Shown here in pieces: positions 1 through 7,222 of a DNA stretch of 16,868 bases; within the stretch, counting starts at the first letter, position 1, and each line of letters starts with the position of its first letter. The notes below the pieces were generated by a model. That model was not told where the DNA came from, ran no database searches, and worked only from the letters and a program-made list of their open reading frames with translations. The stretch spans positions 1-16,868 of the forward strand of contig JAGOWF010000020.1 in assembly GCA_018060305.1 (NCBI GenBank), read 5' to 3'. A program made the translations under genes and the position numbers. This stretch comes from Pyrinomonadaceae bacterium (lineage in GTDB: Bacteria; Acidobacteriota; Blastocatellia; Pyrinomonadales; Pyrinomonadaceae).

Positions 1-12
1 AAAGGAGCAGTT

Positions 13-915
13 ATGAGCATCACTAAAGTTTCACATTTCGTTTTGTTAGCGATCACGGCACTGTTCTTAGCATCGCTTTTGTTCGCATCAGATAATGTCG
101 GGGACGGTGCTGCAGCCGACGCCAAGCCGACACCAACACCCAAGCGGACGAAACCGCCAAAAGACGACCCGGACAAGGAATTGGACGATATCCTCAACGA
201 GGACAAGAACAATCCTGCAAAGCCGAACGCAAAACCCGGAACAAAACCGGCGGACGATCTCGGCGATATCGATGATCTGGATGAGGAACTTGAGTTGGAA
301 GGCAAACCGTCACCGACACCCAAGCGGACCAAACCACCTAAGGACGATCCGGACAAGGAATTGGACGATATTCTCAACGAGGACAAGAACAATCCTGCAA
401 AACCGAACACGAAACCAGGAACAAAGCCGTCTGACGAACTTGGTGATATCGATGACCTGGACGGCGAACTTGAGGATAAGCCCAACCCGCCGACGGTGAA
501 GGATCCGAAACCTAGGGTTAAGCCGCCGAAGGATGAAACGCCGACCGACGAAGTTCCGGACGATATTAAGAAGAATACCGGTCAGGTCAAGGTGGCGCGT
601 TACGCCGTGTATGTGATAACAAATGCATCAGGCGGTCTGTTTGTGGGTTCTGAGGACGACATCAAGGGCAAGATGAGTTGCGACTTCACCGGCGGCGGCC
701 CGCGAGGCTGCAAGGCACCGCCGGCGACCTATATGCGTCTATCCGATGCGAGACTGACCCTCGACCTGGCGCAGCAGGATCTCTGTAAAGGAATAAGCGA
801 AACACGGATCTTTCCTCTCGGCATCGGTATGAAGGGCAAATGGTCCGACGATAAGTGGTATGGCCTCTGGGATGCGAGCGTTTCGGGATGTAAAAAGGAG
901 GCCACGACGCAGTGA
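13..915 (+). CDS. Secreted Lys/Pro/Asp-rich repeat protein of unknown function
   Basis: I do not recognise this 300-residue protein. A purine-rich AAAGGAG at positions 1-7, five bases before the ATG, supports the start. Residues 1-26 form a signal peptide (basic start, hydrophobic core, likely cleavage after the LLFA segment). Residues 38-155 are two near-identical repeats of 60 and 58 residues, rich in Lys, Pro and Asp, each running from a TPTP/SPTP-type PKRTKPPKDDPDKEL segment to a GDIDDLD segment. Residues 156-190 look like a decayed third copy (KPNPP, KPPKDE). Residues 190-300 are a compact C-terminal domain with four Cys (SCDF, RGCK, DLCK, SGCK), which could form disulfides outside the cytoplasm. 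The repeats look intrinsically disordered and of alternating charge. I infer an exported linker plus a small folded domain; the role is unknown. A hairpin downstream suggests it ends its own transcript. Confidence 0.8.
   Translation: MSITKVSHFVLLAITALFLASLLFASDNVGDGAAADAKPTPTPKRTKPPKDDPDKELDDILNEDKNNPAKPNAKPGTKPADDLGDIDDLDEELELEGKPSPTPKRTKPPKDDPDKELDDILNEDKNNPAKPNTKPGTKPSDELGDIDDLDGELEDKPNPPTVKDPKPRVKPPKDETPTDEVPDDIKKNTGQVKVARYAVYVITNASGGLFVGSEDDIKGKMSCDFTGGGPRGCKAPPATYMRLSDARLTLDLAQQDLCKGISETRIFPLGIGMKGKWSDDKWYGLWDASVSGCKKEATTQ
124..477 (+). repeat. In-frame 180-bp tandem duplication
   Basis: Copy 1 spans 124-303 and copy 2 spans 304-477, in the same reading frame. The first 35 codons of the two copies are almost identical at the DNA level, mostly differing at third positions, and the last 25 codons have diverged more. 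Copy 2 is two codons shorter. This points to a fairly recent unit duplication within the gene, and the array could still change length by slippage or recombination. Confidence 0.9.
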
Positions 916-950
916 GTCATTACCGGTTGAAATGGCGCCCGTCGCTTTGT

Positions 951-984
951 GCCGTCGTCCCATAGCGACGGCATTGCTTTATTT
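951..984 (+). terminator. Possible rho-independent terminator
   Basis: A perfect 7-bp GC-rich stem (GCCGTCG at 951-957 with CGACGGC at 966-972) encloses an 8-base loop and is followed by the T-rich stretch ATTGCTTTATTT. The tail is interrupted, so termination may be partial. It lies 36 bases after the first gene's stop and before the gene at 1017, which fits separate transcription units. Confidence 0.5.
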
Positions 985-1016
985 GCGCATCATTTGTCCG
1001 AACTATCCTTGATCTA

Positions 1017-1682
1017 ATGATCCGTTTCGCTCAAACATCGAGTGTTTTGGCTGTTCTGCTCGTCGGGCAGGCAATTGCGGTCTTTGCCGACAGCACCTAT
1101 ATGGGCATTCAGCCCGGGTTGAGTACTCGTGATCAGGCCGAGGGGATTTTCGGTTCGCCGGTCGCGACGACGGATCAGAGAGTTTTTGAATACAGTGTTG
1201 ACGGCGTTTCCGGGCAGATCTTTGTGGAGTATCGCTCGGACGGCGTTGTAGATCGTATCGAGCGCCGGTTTGCGCGCGCGGTCACTCGCTCGGCAATGGT
1301 TCGTTCTCTGTCGCTGTCGAACGAGGCCGAAGAAAAAGGCAAGACGAAGGATGGAAAGCTCGTTGAGTACTTTGGCGGCATCAGGACACTCGCCTTGATC
1401 TATAAAGGGGCCGAACCGACGAGCGGCGTGATCGCTGTCGGATATTACAGCATCGAGGTTTACGATGCTGCGCTCGGACAGGCTCGGAATCCGAAGGTGC
1501 AGTTTGACCCGGCGGCCTGTCGAGACGTTTTTAACTGGGCGCAAGCCGAACGGGATGCCGCCAAACGGTCGAAGAATGTTGGCCGATTCCAGTCGATCTT
1601 AGAAATAGCCGTCGTGGCACAACGCGGCGAATGTGACAAAGCGCGTCCGATGGCGGATGATTATAAGAACCGTTACCGCTGA
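1017..1682 (+). CDS. Exported BamE/SmpA-like domain protein
   Basis: A 221-residue protein with an N-terminal signal peptide (residues 1-24, cleavage probably after the VFA segment). Residues 28-85 have the layout of the small BamE/SmpA-OmlA-like fold: 'IQPGLSTRDQAEGIFGSP', then alternating strands ending 'IFVEYRSDGVVDRIERRF'. In such domains a helix starting with a G-x-S/T-x-x-x-V/A pattern precedes a glycine-proline turn and beta strands. The similarity is judged by eye and is weak. There is no lipobox, so it is probably periplasmic rather than a BamE lipoprotein. Residues 90-221 are unassigned, with single Cys near residues 169 and 207. There is no good Shine-Dalgarno, but a TATCCT hexamer lies seven bases before the ATG, so a very short leader is possible. 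It is followed after a short gap by the TPR gene and may be cotranscribed with it. Confidence 0.75.
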   Translation: MIRFAQTSSVLAVLLVGQAIAVFADSTYMGIQPGLSTRDQAEGIFGSPVATTDQRVFEYSVDGVSGQIFVEYRSDGVVDRIERRFARAVTRSAMVRSLSLSNEAEEKGKTKDGKLVEYFGGIRTLALIYKGAEPTSGVIAVGYYSIEVYDAALGQARNPKVQFDPAACRDVFNWAQAERDAAKRSKNVGRFQSILEIAVVAQRGECDKARPMADDYKNRYR

Positions 1683-1715
1683 CGGGTTCGAATTGCACCG
1701 CAACGCGTGGCTATC

Positions 1716-2741
1716 ATGACTTTAATGCTGCGTTACATCTCACGCGCGATACTCGGCGTCCTGCTCTTAGGGGCCGGTGCCGCGGCGCAGGTCGATGATA
1801 TTTGTAGGGAATTTGGGTACACGCCAACGCTCGATTTTCAACTGTTAAAGACGCCCTATGTCTTTGGCCGCGTCGTTGTGAAAGGTGTCGAACCGAACTC
1901 AAAATTTCCGTCCGTAACAGTTAATTTCATCGATCCGCAGCAGGTCAACCGGCGCATCACCGTTGATCGACGAGGGAATTATTGTTTTCGCCGAAGCTCG
2001 CTCGGTGGGACGCTGATCGTAGAGGTCGAGGGAACGGAAACGGCCCGCCGCGTCGTTTCGTCGATCGGGCCCTCGCATCATCGTGAAGATTTCGAACTCG
2101 AAGTCCGTCAACCGCAGGAACCTCCGGGCGTGATCTCGGCAAAGTTCTATCGCCCGCCGAATGAGCGCACGACGGCGCTTTATCGCAAGACCGGCGAGGC
2201 TGAGGCTGATGGACGAACCGACGACGCCATCGCTGCCGTCAAGGAGATCGTCGCGATCGACCGTGACGATTTCATTGCCTGGTCTAAGCTTGGCTCGCTT
2301 TATCTCGCGGACAATCGGCTCAAGGAGGCAGAGACGGCGTTTCGGCGCGCATTAGAGATTCGCGGCGATTATACGCCCGCCCTGATCAACCTGGGGACGG
2401 TTGCCGCCGTTCAGAAATATTATCCGGCAGCTATCGTACTTTTTCAGGAAGCGATCAAGACCGACCCTGAATCGGCGCGCACCTATCGCCTGCTCGGCGA
2501 GGCCTATCTGCAGAACAAGCAGGGAACACTCGGCCTGGCTTCCCTTGATAAGGCACTCTCTCTCGATCCCGTCGGCATGGCCGAATGCCATCTGCTCAAA
2601 GCGCGACTCTACGACCTTGCCGGTGCAAAGCACTTAGCGGCGGCGGAATACAAGGCCTTTTCGACAAAGGTTGCTGACCATCCCGACAAGAAGACGTTTG
2701 AGAAGTACATCAAGGAATATCCCGAAAAGCCGGGAAAGTAG
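1716..2741 (+). CDS. Exported TPR protein with N-terminal beta domain
   Basis: An exported protein of about 341 residues. The start is uncertain: an in-frame GTG lies at 1707 and ATGs at 1716 and 1725, none with a clear ribosome site. The ATG at 1725 gives the most typical signal peptide, ending near GAGAAAQ. Residues about 45-130 form a beta-rich segment resembling carboxypeptidase-regulatory or similar Ig-like domains ('FGRVVVKG', 'VTVNFIDPQQ', 'ITVDRRGNYCFRRSSLGG'). Residues about 154-320 contain around five tetratricopeptide repeats, with clear A/G-x-x-L/F and A-x-x-x-x-x-x-A-L signatures such as 'AWSKLGSLYLADNRLKEAE' and 'ALINLGTVAAVQKYYPAAI'. TPR arrays normally bind other proteins, so a periplasmic scaffold or assembly role is likely, but the partner cannot be read from the sequence. 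Confidence 0.85.
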   Translation: MTLMLRYISRAILGVLLLGAGAAAQVDDICREFGYTPTLDFQLLKTPYVFGRVVVKGVEPNSKFPSVTVNFIDPQQVNRRITVDRRGNYCFRRSSLGGTLIVEVEGTETARRVVSSIGPSHHREDFELEVRQPQEPPGVISAKFYRPPNERTTALYRKTGEAEADGRTDDAIAAVKEIVAIDRDDFIAWSKLGSLYLADNRLKEAETAFRRALEIRGDYTPALINLGTVAAVQKYYPAAIVLFQEAIKTDPESARTYRLLGEAYLQNKQGTLGLASLDKALSLDPVGMAECHLLKARLYDLAGAKHLAAAEYKAFSTKVADHPDKKTFEKYIKEYPEKPGK

Positions 2742-2862
2742 TTGAACAAAAAAACGACCGGGATGTGCGCCGGCGTACAAAGCCAATAACCTCCCTGTAT
2801 TAGTTTTGTAACACTTTGCAAAACCCATTGCGCGAGAAGCGTGATAGGAGTACCGTCAGCCT

Positions 2863-4347
2863 ATGAGAGTCCTTCTTGTCTATCCAGAGTTTCCCGACAC
2901 ATATTGGAGTTTCAAACACGCGCTAGCATTCGAGGGAAAGCAGGCTGCGTTTCCGCCGCTTGGGTTGATGACCGTTTCGTCAATGCTTCCGGCTGAATGG
3001 GAAAAGCGTCTCGTCGATACGAATGTCGAGGAACTCAGCGATGCCGATATCGAGTGGGCCGATATGGTTTTCTTGAGCGCGATGATCGTCCAGAATGTTT
3101 CACTTGAAGACGTAGTCCGCCGCGCTCGCGCACTTGGCAAGCGGATCGTGGTTGGCGGGCCGTATGTTTCGACCAGTTCAGAGAGCCTGCCTGACGCCGA
3201 TCACATCTTTATCGGCGAGGCTGAGGAAACACTACCCGAATTCATTCGCGACCTTGAGCTTGGAATTCCCGAGAAAGTGTATAAGGCCGGTGAGCGTCCG
3301 TCGCTGCACGAGACGCCGGCGCCCGACTTCAGCCTAATCGATATGAGCAAATACAGCGCGATGAATCTGCAGTATTCGCGCGGCTGTCCGTTCAACTGCG
3401 AGTTTTGCGACATTATCGAGATCTACGGCCGCGTTCCGCGAACAAAGACCAATCACCAGATGATCGCCGAACTCGATGCTCTACATGCTGAGGGCTGGCG
3501 CGGGCTGGTCTTTATCGTTGACGACAATTTTATCGGCAACAAGAAGAACGTCCGGCTCTTCATGCCCGACCTGGTCGAATGGTCACGGGCGAATGAGTTT
3601 CCATTCTCGTTCATTACCGAAGCGAGCGTGAACCTGGCGGAGGATGATGCATTGCTGCAGCAAATGAAGGAGGCCGGATTCCGACGCGTATTCGTCGGGA
3701 TCGAGACGCCGGTCGAGGAGAGCCTAAAAGAAGCTCAAAAAGGGCAGAACACGCGCCGCGGCCTGATCGATTCGATCCACAAGATACAGAGCTATGGGAT
3801 GGAGGTCATGGCGGGCTTTATCGTCGGCTTTGACAGCGACCCTGAGGACATTTTCGAACGGCAGATCAACTTCATTCGCGAGAGTGCGATACCGCTGGCG
3901 ATGGTCGGCCTGTTGTCGGCCCTGCCCGACACACAGCTTTGGCGCAGGCTTGAAAAGGAAGGCCGGCTTAACGGTTATCACTCAGGAAATAATACCGATT
4001 GCTCACTAAATTTCGTTCCCAAGATGAACCGCGACCGTCTGGTCGAAGGCTTTCAGACAGTCCTCAAGAACATTTACGGCCCACGGCAATATTACGCCCG
4101 TTCGCTCGATTGCCTCTCGCGGTTTCACCGAAATCGGGTCGAGCCTCGCCAATCGACGCTGGTGCAGGATCTAAAAGCGTTCTATAGGATCGTTATGACG
4201 CTCGGAGTGCGCGACGGGGAACGTAAGCAGTTCTGGAATTACTTCTACAAACTGATCCGCTTTCACCCCCGCGACTTCGCTCACGGCCTGACGCTCGCGG
4301 CGATGGGATATCATTTCCGGCAGATCACAGCGAAGTATTGCGCCTAG
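2863..4347 (+). CDS. B12-binding-type radical SAM protein with DUF4070-like tail
   Basis: 494 residues. Residues 1-140 form a Rossmann-like domain of the cobalamin-binding type ('MRVLLVYPEFPDTYWSFKHA', 'FPPLGLMTVSSMLP', 'RIVVGGPYVSTSSE'). Residues 165-390 form the radical SAM barrel, with the cluster motif C175-x3-C179-x2-C182 in 'GCPFNCEFCDI'. The C-terminal region (about 340-480) matches the DUF4070 family as I remember it, which includes the hopanoid methylase HpnR and many unassigned enzymes. Such proteins use an [4Fe-4S] cluster and S-adenosylmethionine for radical methylation or rearrangement. The DxHxxG motif for base-off cobalamin is not visible, so true B12 binding is uncertain. AGGAG at 2846-2850 sits 12 bases before the ATG, rather distant. 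No hopanoid or other pathway gene is adjacent, so the substrate is unknown. It converges with the nucleotidyltransferase gene. Confidence 0.9.
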   Translation: MRVLLVYPEFPDTYWSFKHALAFEGKQAAFPPLGLMTVSSMLPAEWEKRLVDTNVEELSDADIEWADMVFLSAMIVQNVSLEDVVRRARALGKRIVVGGPYVSTSSESLPDADHIFIGEAEETLPEFIRDLELGIPEKVYKAGERPSLHETPAPDFSLIDMSKYSAMNLQYSRGCPFNCEFCDIIEIYGRVPRTKTNHQMIAELDALHAEGWRGLVFIVDDNFIGNKKNVRLFMPDLVEWSRANEFPFSFITEASVNLAEDDALLQQMKEAGFRRVFVGIETPVEESLKEAQKGQNTRRGLIDSIHKIQSYGMEVMAGFIVGFDSDPEDIFERQINFIRESAIPLAMVGLLSALPDTQLWRRLEKEGRLNGYHSGNNTDCSLNFVPKMNRDRLVEGFQTVLKNIYGPRQYYARSLDCLSRFHRNRVEPRQSTLVQDLKAFYRIVMTLGVRDGERKQFWNYFYKLIRFHPRDFAHGLTLAAMGYHFRQITAKYCA

Positions 4348-4405
4348 ACGCGCGGCGGAGCGACATCCAGCCTCGCATCGGCGTCAGCGACGATACTCTT
4401 CCGGC

Positions 4406-4993
4406 CTAAGAATCGATGTAGCCTTCCGATTCGTTACGTTCGTTTTCACGGGTTCTGCCGTCGGCCATTTCGTACCAACGTTCATAGCCGTGACGGGCGA
4501 GGCCCCACGCTTCGCGGCCGACGTGTTTGATGATCTTTTCTTTGATTGATTTGCGGTCCACAAGTCCCTTTTGGCTTAGCAAAAAAACAGCATCTTCCTG
4601 ATCCTTGAATCGTCCGGCAATGAATTTGAGTATCACGAGCCATTCGGGTGTCACCACCGGCACGCCGTTGATCTTGACGGCTTCACTCAGAGCGATCTCG
4701 AAGAGTTTTTTGAAAGCATCGTTACGCAGGATCCAGTCAACATACACATCGCGTTTCGCGGCTTTGATACTATAACGCTCGCCGCCTTGCCTGAGTTTTC
4801 CTTCGCTGTCGAGCGGCAGCAATTTATTTGCGATCACATCGATATCTTTGGTATTTCGGTCGCCGCCATAAAGTGCCACGGCAATCCCGCCGACCAAGGC
4901 CCAGTCGACCCCGTTAGCCGCAGCAATTTCGCTAACTGCAACAATTGCTTCCTGGGCAGATTCGGTATCAAGCAGGTCAATATCGATGGTCAT
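4406..4993 (-). CDS. Nucleotidyltransferase-fold protein (AbiEii/MNT-like)
   Basis: 195 residues. Residues 31-53 carry the nucleotidyltransferase signature: 'WALVGGIAVALYGGDRNTKD' followed by IDV, with the G35-G36 pair and the acidic pair D50-x-D52 that binds metal in the polymerase-beta superfamily. A later 'VTPEWLVILKFIAGRFKDQED' segment is also typical of stand-alone bacterial nucleotidyltransferase proteins (AbiEii-like or DUF6036-like groups). Family members include toxins, antitoxin-like AMP transferases and unassigned enzymes. No HEPN or AbiEi partner gene is next to it, so a toxin-antitoxin role is not supported. Its ATG overlaps the hutU stop in an ATGA arrangement, so it is very likely translated by coupling from the hutU transcript. 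The short highly charged tail (RTRENERNESEG) is unremarkable. Confidence 0.8.
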   Translation of the reverse strand: MTIDIDLLDTESAQEAIVAVSEIAAANGVDWALVGGIAVALYGGDRNTKDIDVIANKLLPLDSEGKLRQGGERYSIKAAKRDVYVDWILRNDAFKKLFEIALSEAVKINGVPVVTPEWLVILKFIAGRFKDQEDAVFLLSQKGLVDRKSIKEKIIKHVGREAWGLARHGYERWYEMADGRTRENERNESEGYIDS

Positions 4994-6651
4994 TTCTGTG
5001 TAGCTATATTCATCGGTATCTTAACACCATTCCTCTCAGCCGACTCGATTGCTTCCTTGTAACCCGCATCGGCGTGGCGAATGATGCCCATTCCCGGATC
5101 TGTAGTTAAAACTCTCTCTATCCGAGCGGCGGCTTCGGGGGTGCCGTCGGCGACGATGACCTGACCGGCGTGGAGTGAATAGCCAATACCGACGCCGCCG
5201 CCGTGGTGGAGCGAGACCCAGGTCGCACCGCCGGCGACGTTGATCATGGCGTTTAGATAGACCCAATCGGCAATGGCGTCAGAGCCGTCCTTCATCGCCT
5301 CGGTCTCGCGGTTGGGCGAGGCGACGCTGCCGCAGTCGAGGTGATCGCGGCCGATGACGATCGGGGCCTTTAGCTCGCCGCTGGCGACCATTTCATTTAG
5401 TTTCAAACCGGCCTTGGCACGCTCGCCGTAGCCGAGCCAGCAGATACGAGCGGGAAGGCCCTGAAACTCAACTTGTTCCTGCGCCATCGTCAGCCAGCGG
5501 GCGAGATGATCGTTGTCAGGGAAGAGATTCATGATCGCTTCGTCGGTCTTGTAGATGTCTTCTTTGTCGCCCGACAGAGCAACCCACCGAAACGGCCCTT
5601 TGCCCTCACAAAACAGCGGCCGGATGTAGGCGGGCACAAAGCCTGGATAATCGAATGCATTTGCGACGCCGTTATCCAACGCCCGTTGTCTTAAATTATT
5701 ACCGTAATCAAAAACGATCGCACCACGTCGTTGAAACTCGAGCATTGCCTCGACGTGTTTCCCCATCGAGTCCATCGCAGCTTGTTCATAGGCCGCTTGA
5801 TCTCGTTCACGAAATTCCGCCGCTTCGGCAACCGAATAACCGACAGGAATGTAGCCCATCAACACATCGTGAGCACTTGTCTGGTCGGTCACGACATCGG
5901 GCGCGATACCGCGTTCAAGCAACTGCCAATGGACCTCAGCGGCATTGCCGCAAAGCGCGATCGACTTTGCTTCTTTCGCCACGACAGCAGCCTTTGCTTG
6001 TGCGATCGCGTCGTCAAGATCGGTTGCTGCGACATCGACCTGCTTCAATTGCAAACGCCTTTCGATCCGCCATGGATCGACATCGACGAGAAGGCCGACA
6101 CCGCCGTTGAATGTGATCGCCTGTGCTTGTGCTCCACCCATTTCACCGAGGCCCGCCGTCAGGACAAGTTTGCCTGCGAGCGAACCCCAACCATGCTGCC
6201 GCGCAAGTGAACCAAACGTCTCATACGTGCCCTGCAAAATACCTTGCGTCCCGATGTAAATCCACGAACCGGCCGTCATCTGGCCATACATCATTAGGCC
6301 GTCGCGTTCGTATTGGTCAAACTGCTCCTGCGTAGCCCAATGTGGGACGATATTTGAATTTGCCAGCAGGACGCGCGGTGCGTCAGTGTGGCTCTTGAAA
6401 ACACCGACCGGTTTCCCCGATTGAACCAAAAGGGTCTCGTCTTCGTTCAACTCCTTTAATGACCGCAATATCGCGTCGAAACATTCCCAATTCCGCGCCG
6501 CCTTGCCCCGGCCGCCGTAAACGATCAGGTTATCTGGATCAAACGCGACCTCGGCGTCGAGATTGTTCTGGATCATTCGATACGCGGCCTCGATGAGCCA
6601 GTTTTTGCAGGTAAGTTCGGTGCCTGTCGGGGCTTTTATGCTTCGTTTCAT
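4990..6651 (-). CDS. hutU: Urocanate hydratase (urocanase)
   Basis: 553 residues, the normal length for HutU. It converts urocanate plus water to 4-imidazolone-5-propionate in cytoplasmic histidine degradation, using a tightly bound NAD+ as electrophile. Diagnostic stretches are 'YGGRGKAARNWECFD' near residue 46, the NAD-binding 'TAGLGEMGGAQAQA', 'FQGLPARICWLGYG' with C404 (which by my recollection aligns with the reactive Cys410 of the Pseudomonas enzyme), 'RDHLDCGSVASPNRETEAM' and 'WVSLHHGGGVGIGYS'. An AGAGG lies a few bases before the ATG. It is transcribed divergently from the YciI-hutI-hutH series across a 79-base gap. A TATCAT hexamer (6670-6665) with TTTCCC 18 bases upstream is a possible promoter. 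No obvious HutC operator was seen. Confidence 0.97.
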   Translation of the reverse strand: MKRSIKAPTGTELTCKNWLIEAAYRMIQNNLDAEVAFDPDNLIVYGGRGKAARNWECFDAILRSLKELNEDETLLVQSGKPVGVFKSHTDAPRVLLANSNIVPHWATQEQFDQYERDGLMMYGQMTAGSWIYIGTQGILQGTYETFGSLARQHGWGSLAGKLVLTAGLGEMGGAQAQAITFNGGVGLLVDVDPWRIERRLQLKQVDVAATDLDDAIAQAKAAVVAKEAKSIALCGNAAEVHWQLLERGIAPDVVTDQTSAHDVLMGYIPVGYSVAEAAEFRERDQAAYEQAAMDSMGKHVEAMLEFQRRGAIVFDYGNNLRQRALDNGVANAFDYPGFVPAYIRPLFCEGKGPFRWVALSGDKEDIYKTDEAIMNLFPDNDHLARWLTMAQEQVEFQGLPARICWLGYGERAKAGLKLNEMVASGELKAPIVIGRDHLDCGSVASPNRETEAMKDGSDAIADWVYLNAMINVAGGATWVSLHHGGGVGIGYSLHAGQVIVADGTPEAAARIERVLTTDPGMGIIRHADAGYKEAIESAERNGVKIPMNIATQK

Positions 6652-6730
6652 ATGCCTCTGGACTATGATAGCGAAAGATCATTTCGGCGGGAAACGTGGT
6701 AACATTCTGACATCATTTCTTGAGGAGTTT

Positions 6731-7216
6731 ATGAGGAGAACAAAGAGTCTTTTTACCATTCTTGCGATGAGTGCCCTGGCCGCCATTTGTGGTTTCGCTC
6801 AGACGCCTGAAAAGCCTGCGAATCCAAAATACGACGCGGAACTGGCGAAAAAGACAGGCGCCGATGATTACGGCATGCGCTCGTATGTGTTGGCGATCTT
6901 AAAAACCGGCCCAAATGACGGGAAAGTTACCGGCGAAGCTCGCTCGGAGCTTTTCAAAGGACATTTTGCGAATATGGGCCGTCTGGCAGGCGAGGGAAAA
7001 CTCGCTCTCGCCGGGCCGTTCAGTGATCCCAACAAGAAATTCCGCGGCCTTTTCATTCTTGCCGTAAAAACGGTCGAGGAGGCAAGGGCACTCGCCGAGA
7101 CCGATCCCACGGTGAAAGCCGGTGTGCTCGTCGTTGAATATATCCCTTGGTCCGGCTCCGCCGCGTTAATGCTGACCAACGAGAACCACGATAAGGTCGG
7201 TAAGAAGAGTTTCTGA
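6731..7216 (+). CDS. Secreted YciI-like domain protein
   Basis: 161 residues from the ATG at 6731, preceded by GAGGAG at 6722-6727. A longer in-frame reading back to 6563 overlaps hutU on the other strand and is not credible. Residues 1-24 form a signal peptide ending in 'GFAQ'. Residues about 45-145 have the YciI/YCII pattern of dimeric ferredoxin-like alpha+beta proteins: 'GHFANMGRLAGEGKLALAGP' followed by FSD, including the conserved His, then 'FRGLFILAVKTVEEARALAE' and 'VVEYIPW'. Cytoplasmic YciI homologues are small putative enzymes or ligand-binding proteins; an exported copy is less usual. The gene ends six bases before hutI, so the two are probably coexpressed. That suggests, but does not prove, a link to histidine or imidazole compounds. 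Confidence 0.85.
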   Translation: MRRTKSLFTILAMSALAAICGFAQTPEKPANPKYDAELAKKTGADDYGMRSYVLAILKTGPNDGKVTGEARSELFKGHFANMGRLAGEGKLALAGPFSDPNKKFRGLFILAVKTVEEARALAETDPTVKAGVLVVEYIPWSGSAALMLTNENHDKVGKKSF

Positions 7217-7222
7217 GCCACT

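Noticed and set aside
124..477. CRISPR-like or mobile repeat
   Set aside because: Only two adjacent units, in frame and protein-coding with conserved reading; no spacers, inverted ends or transposase.
95..499. Second-frame open reading within the repeat gene
   Set aside because: Its Arg/Asn-rich repeats merely follow the DNA duplication of the real gene, and it has no start signal.
2803..2824. GTTTTG-N10-CAAAAC palindrome upstream of the radical SAM gene as an operator
   Set aside because: Only six-base AT-rich arms; expected by chance and with no second copy nearby to support a regulator site.
4348..4405. Terminator between the two convergent genes
   Set aside because: I could not find a stem followed by a T-tract on either strand in this 58-base gap.
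5655..6259. Several plus-strand frames of 100-160 codons inside hutU
   Set aside because: They are shadows of the minus-strand urocanase, rich in Arg, His and Ser, with no recognisable motif.
6563..6730. A longer start for the YciI-like gene reaching into hutU
   Set aside because: The added part overlaps hutU coding sequence on the other strand, while the ATG at 6731 has a GAGGAG just upstream and begins a proper signal peptide.
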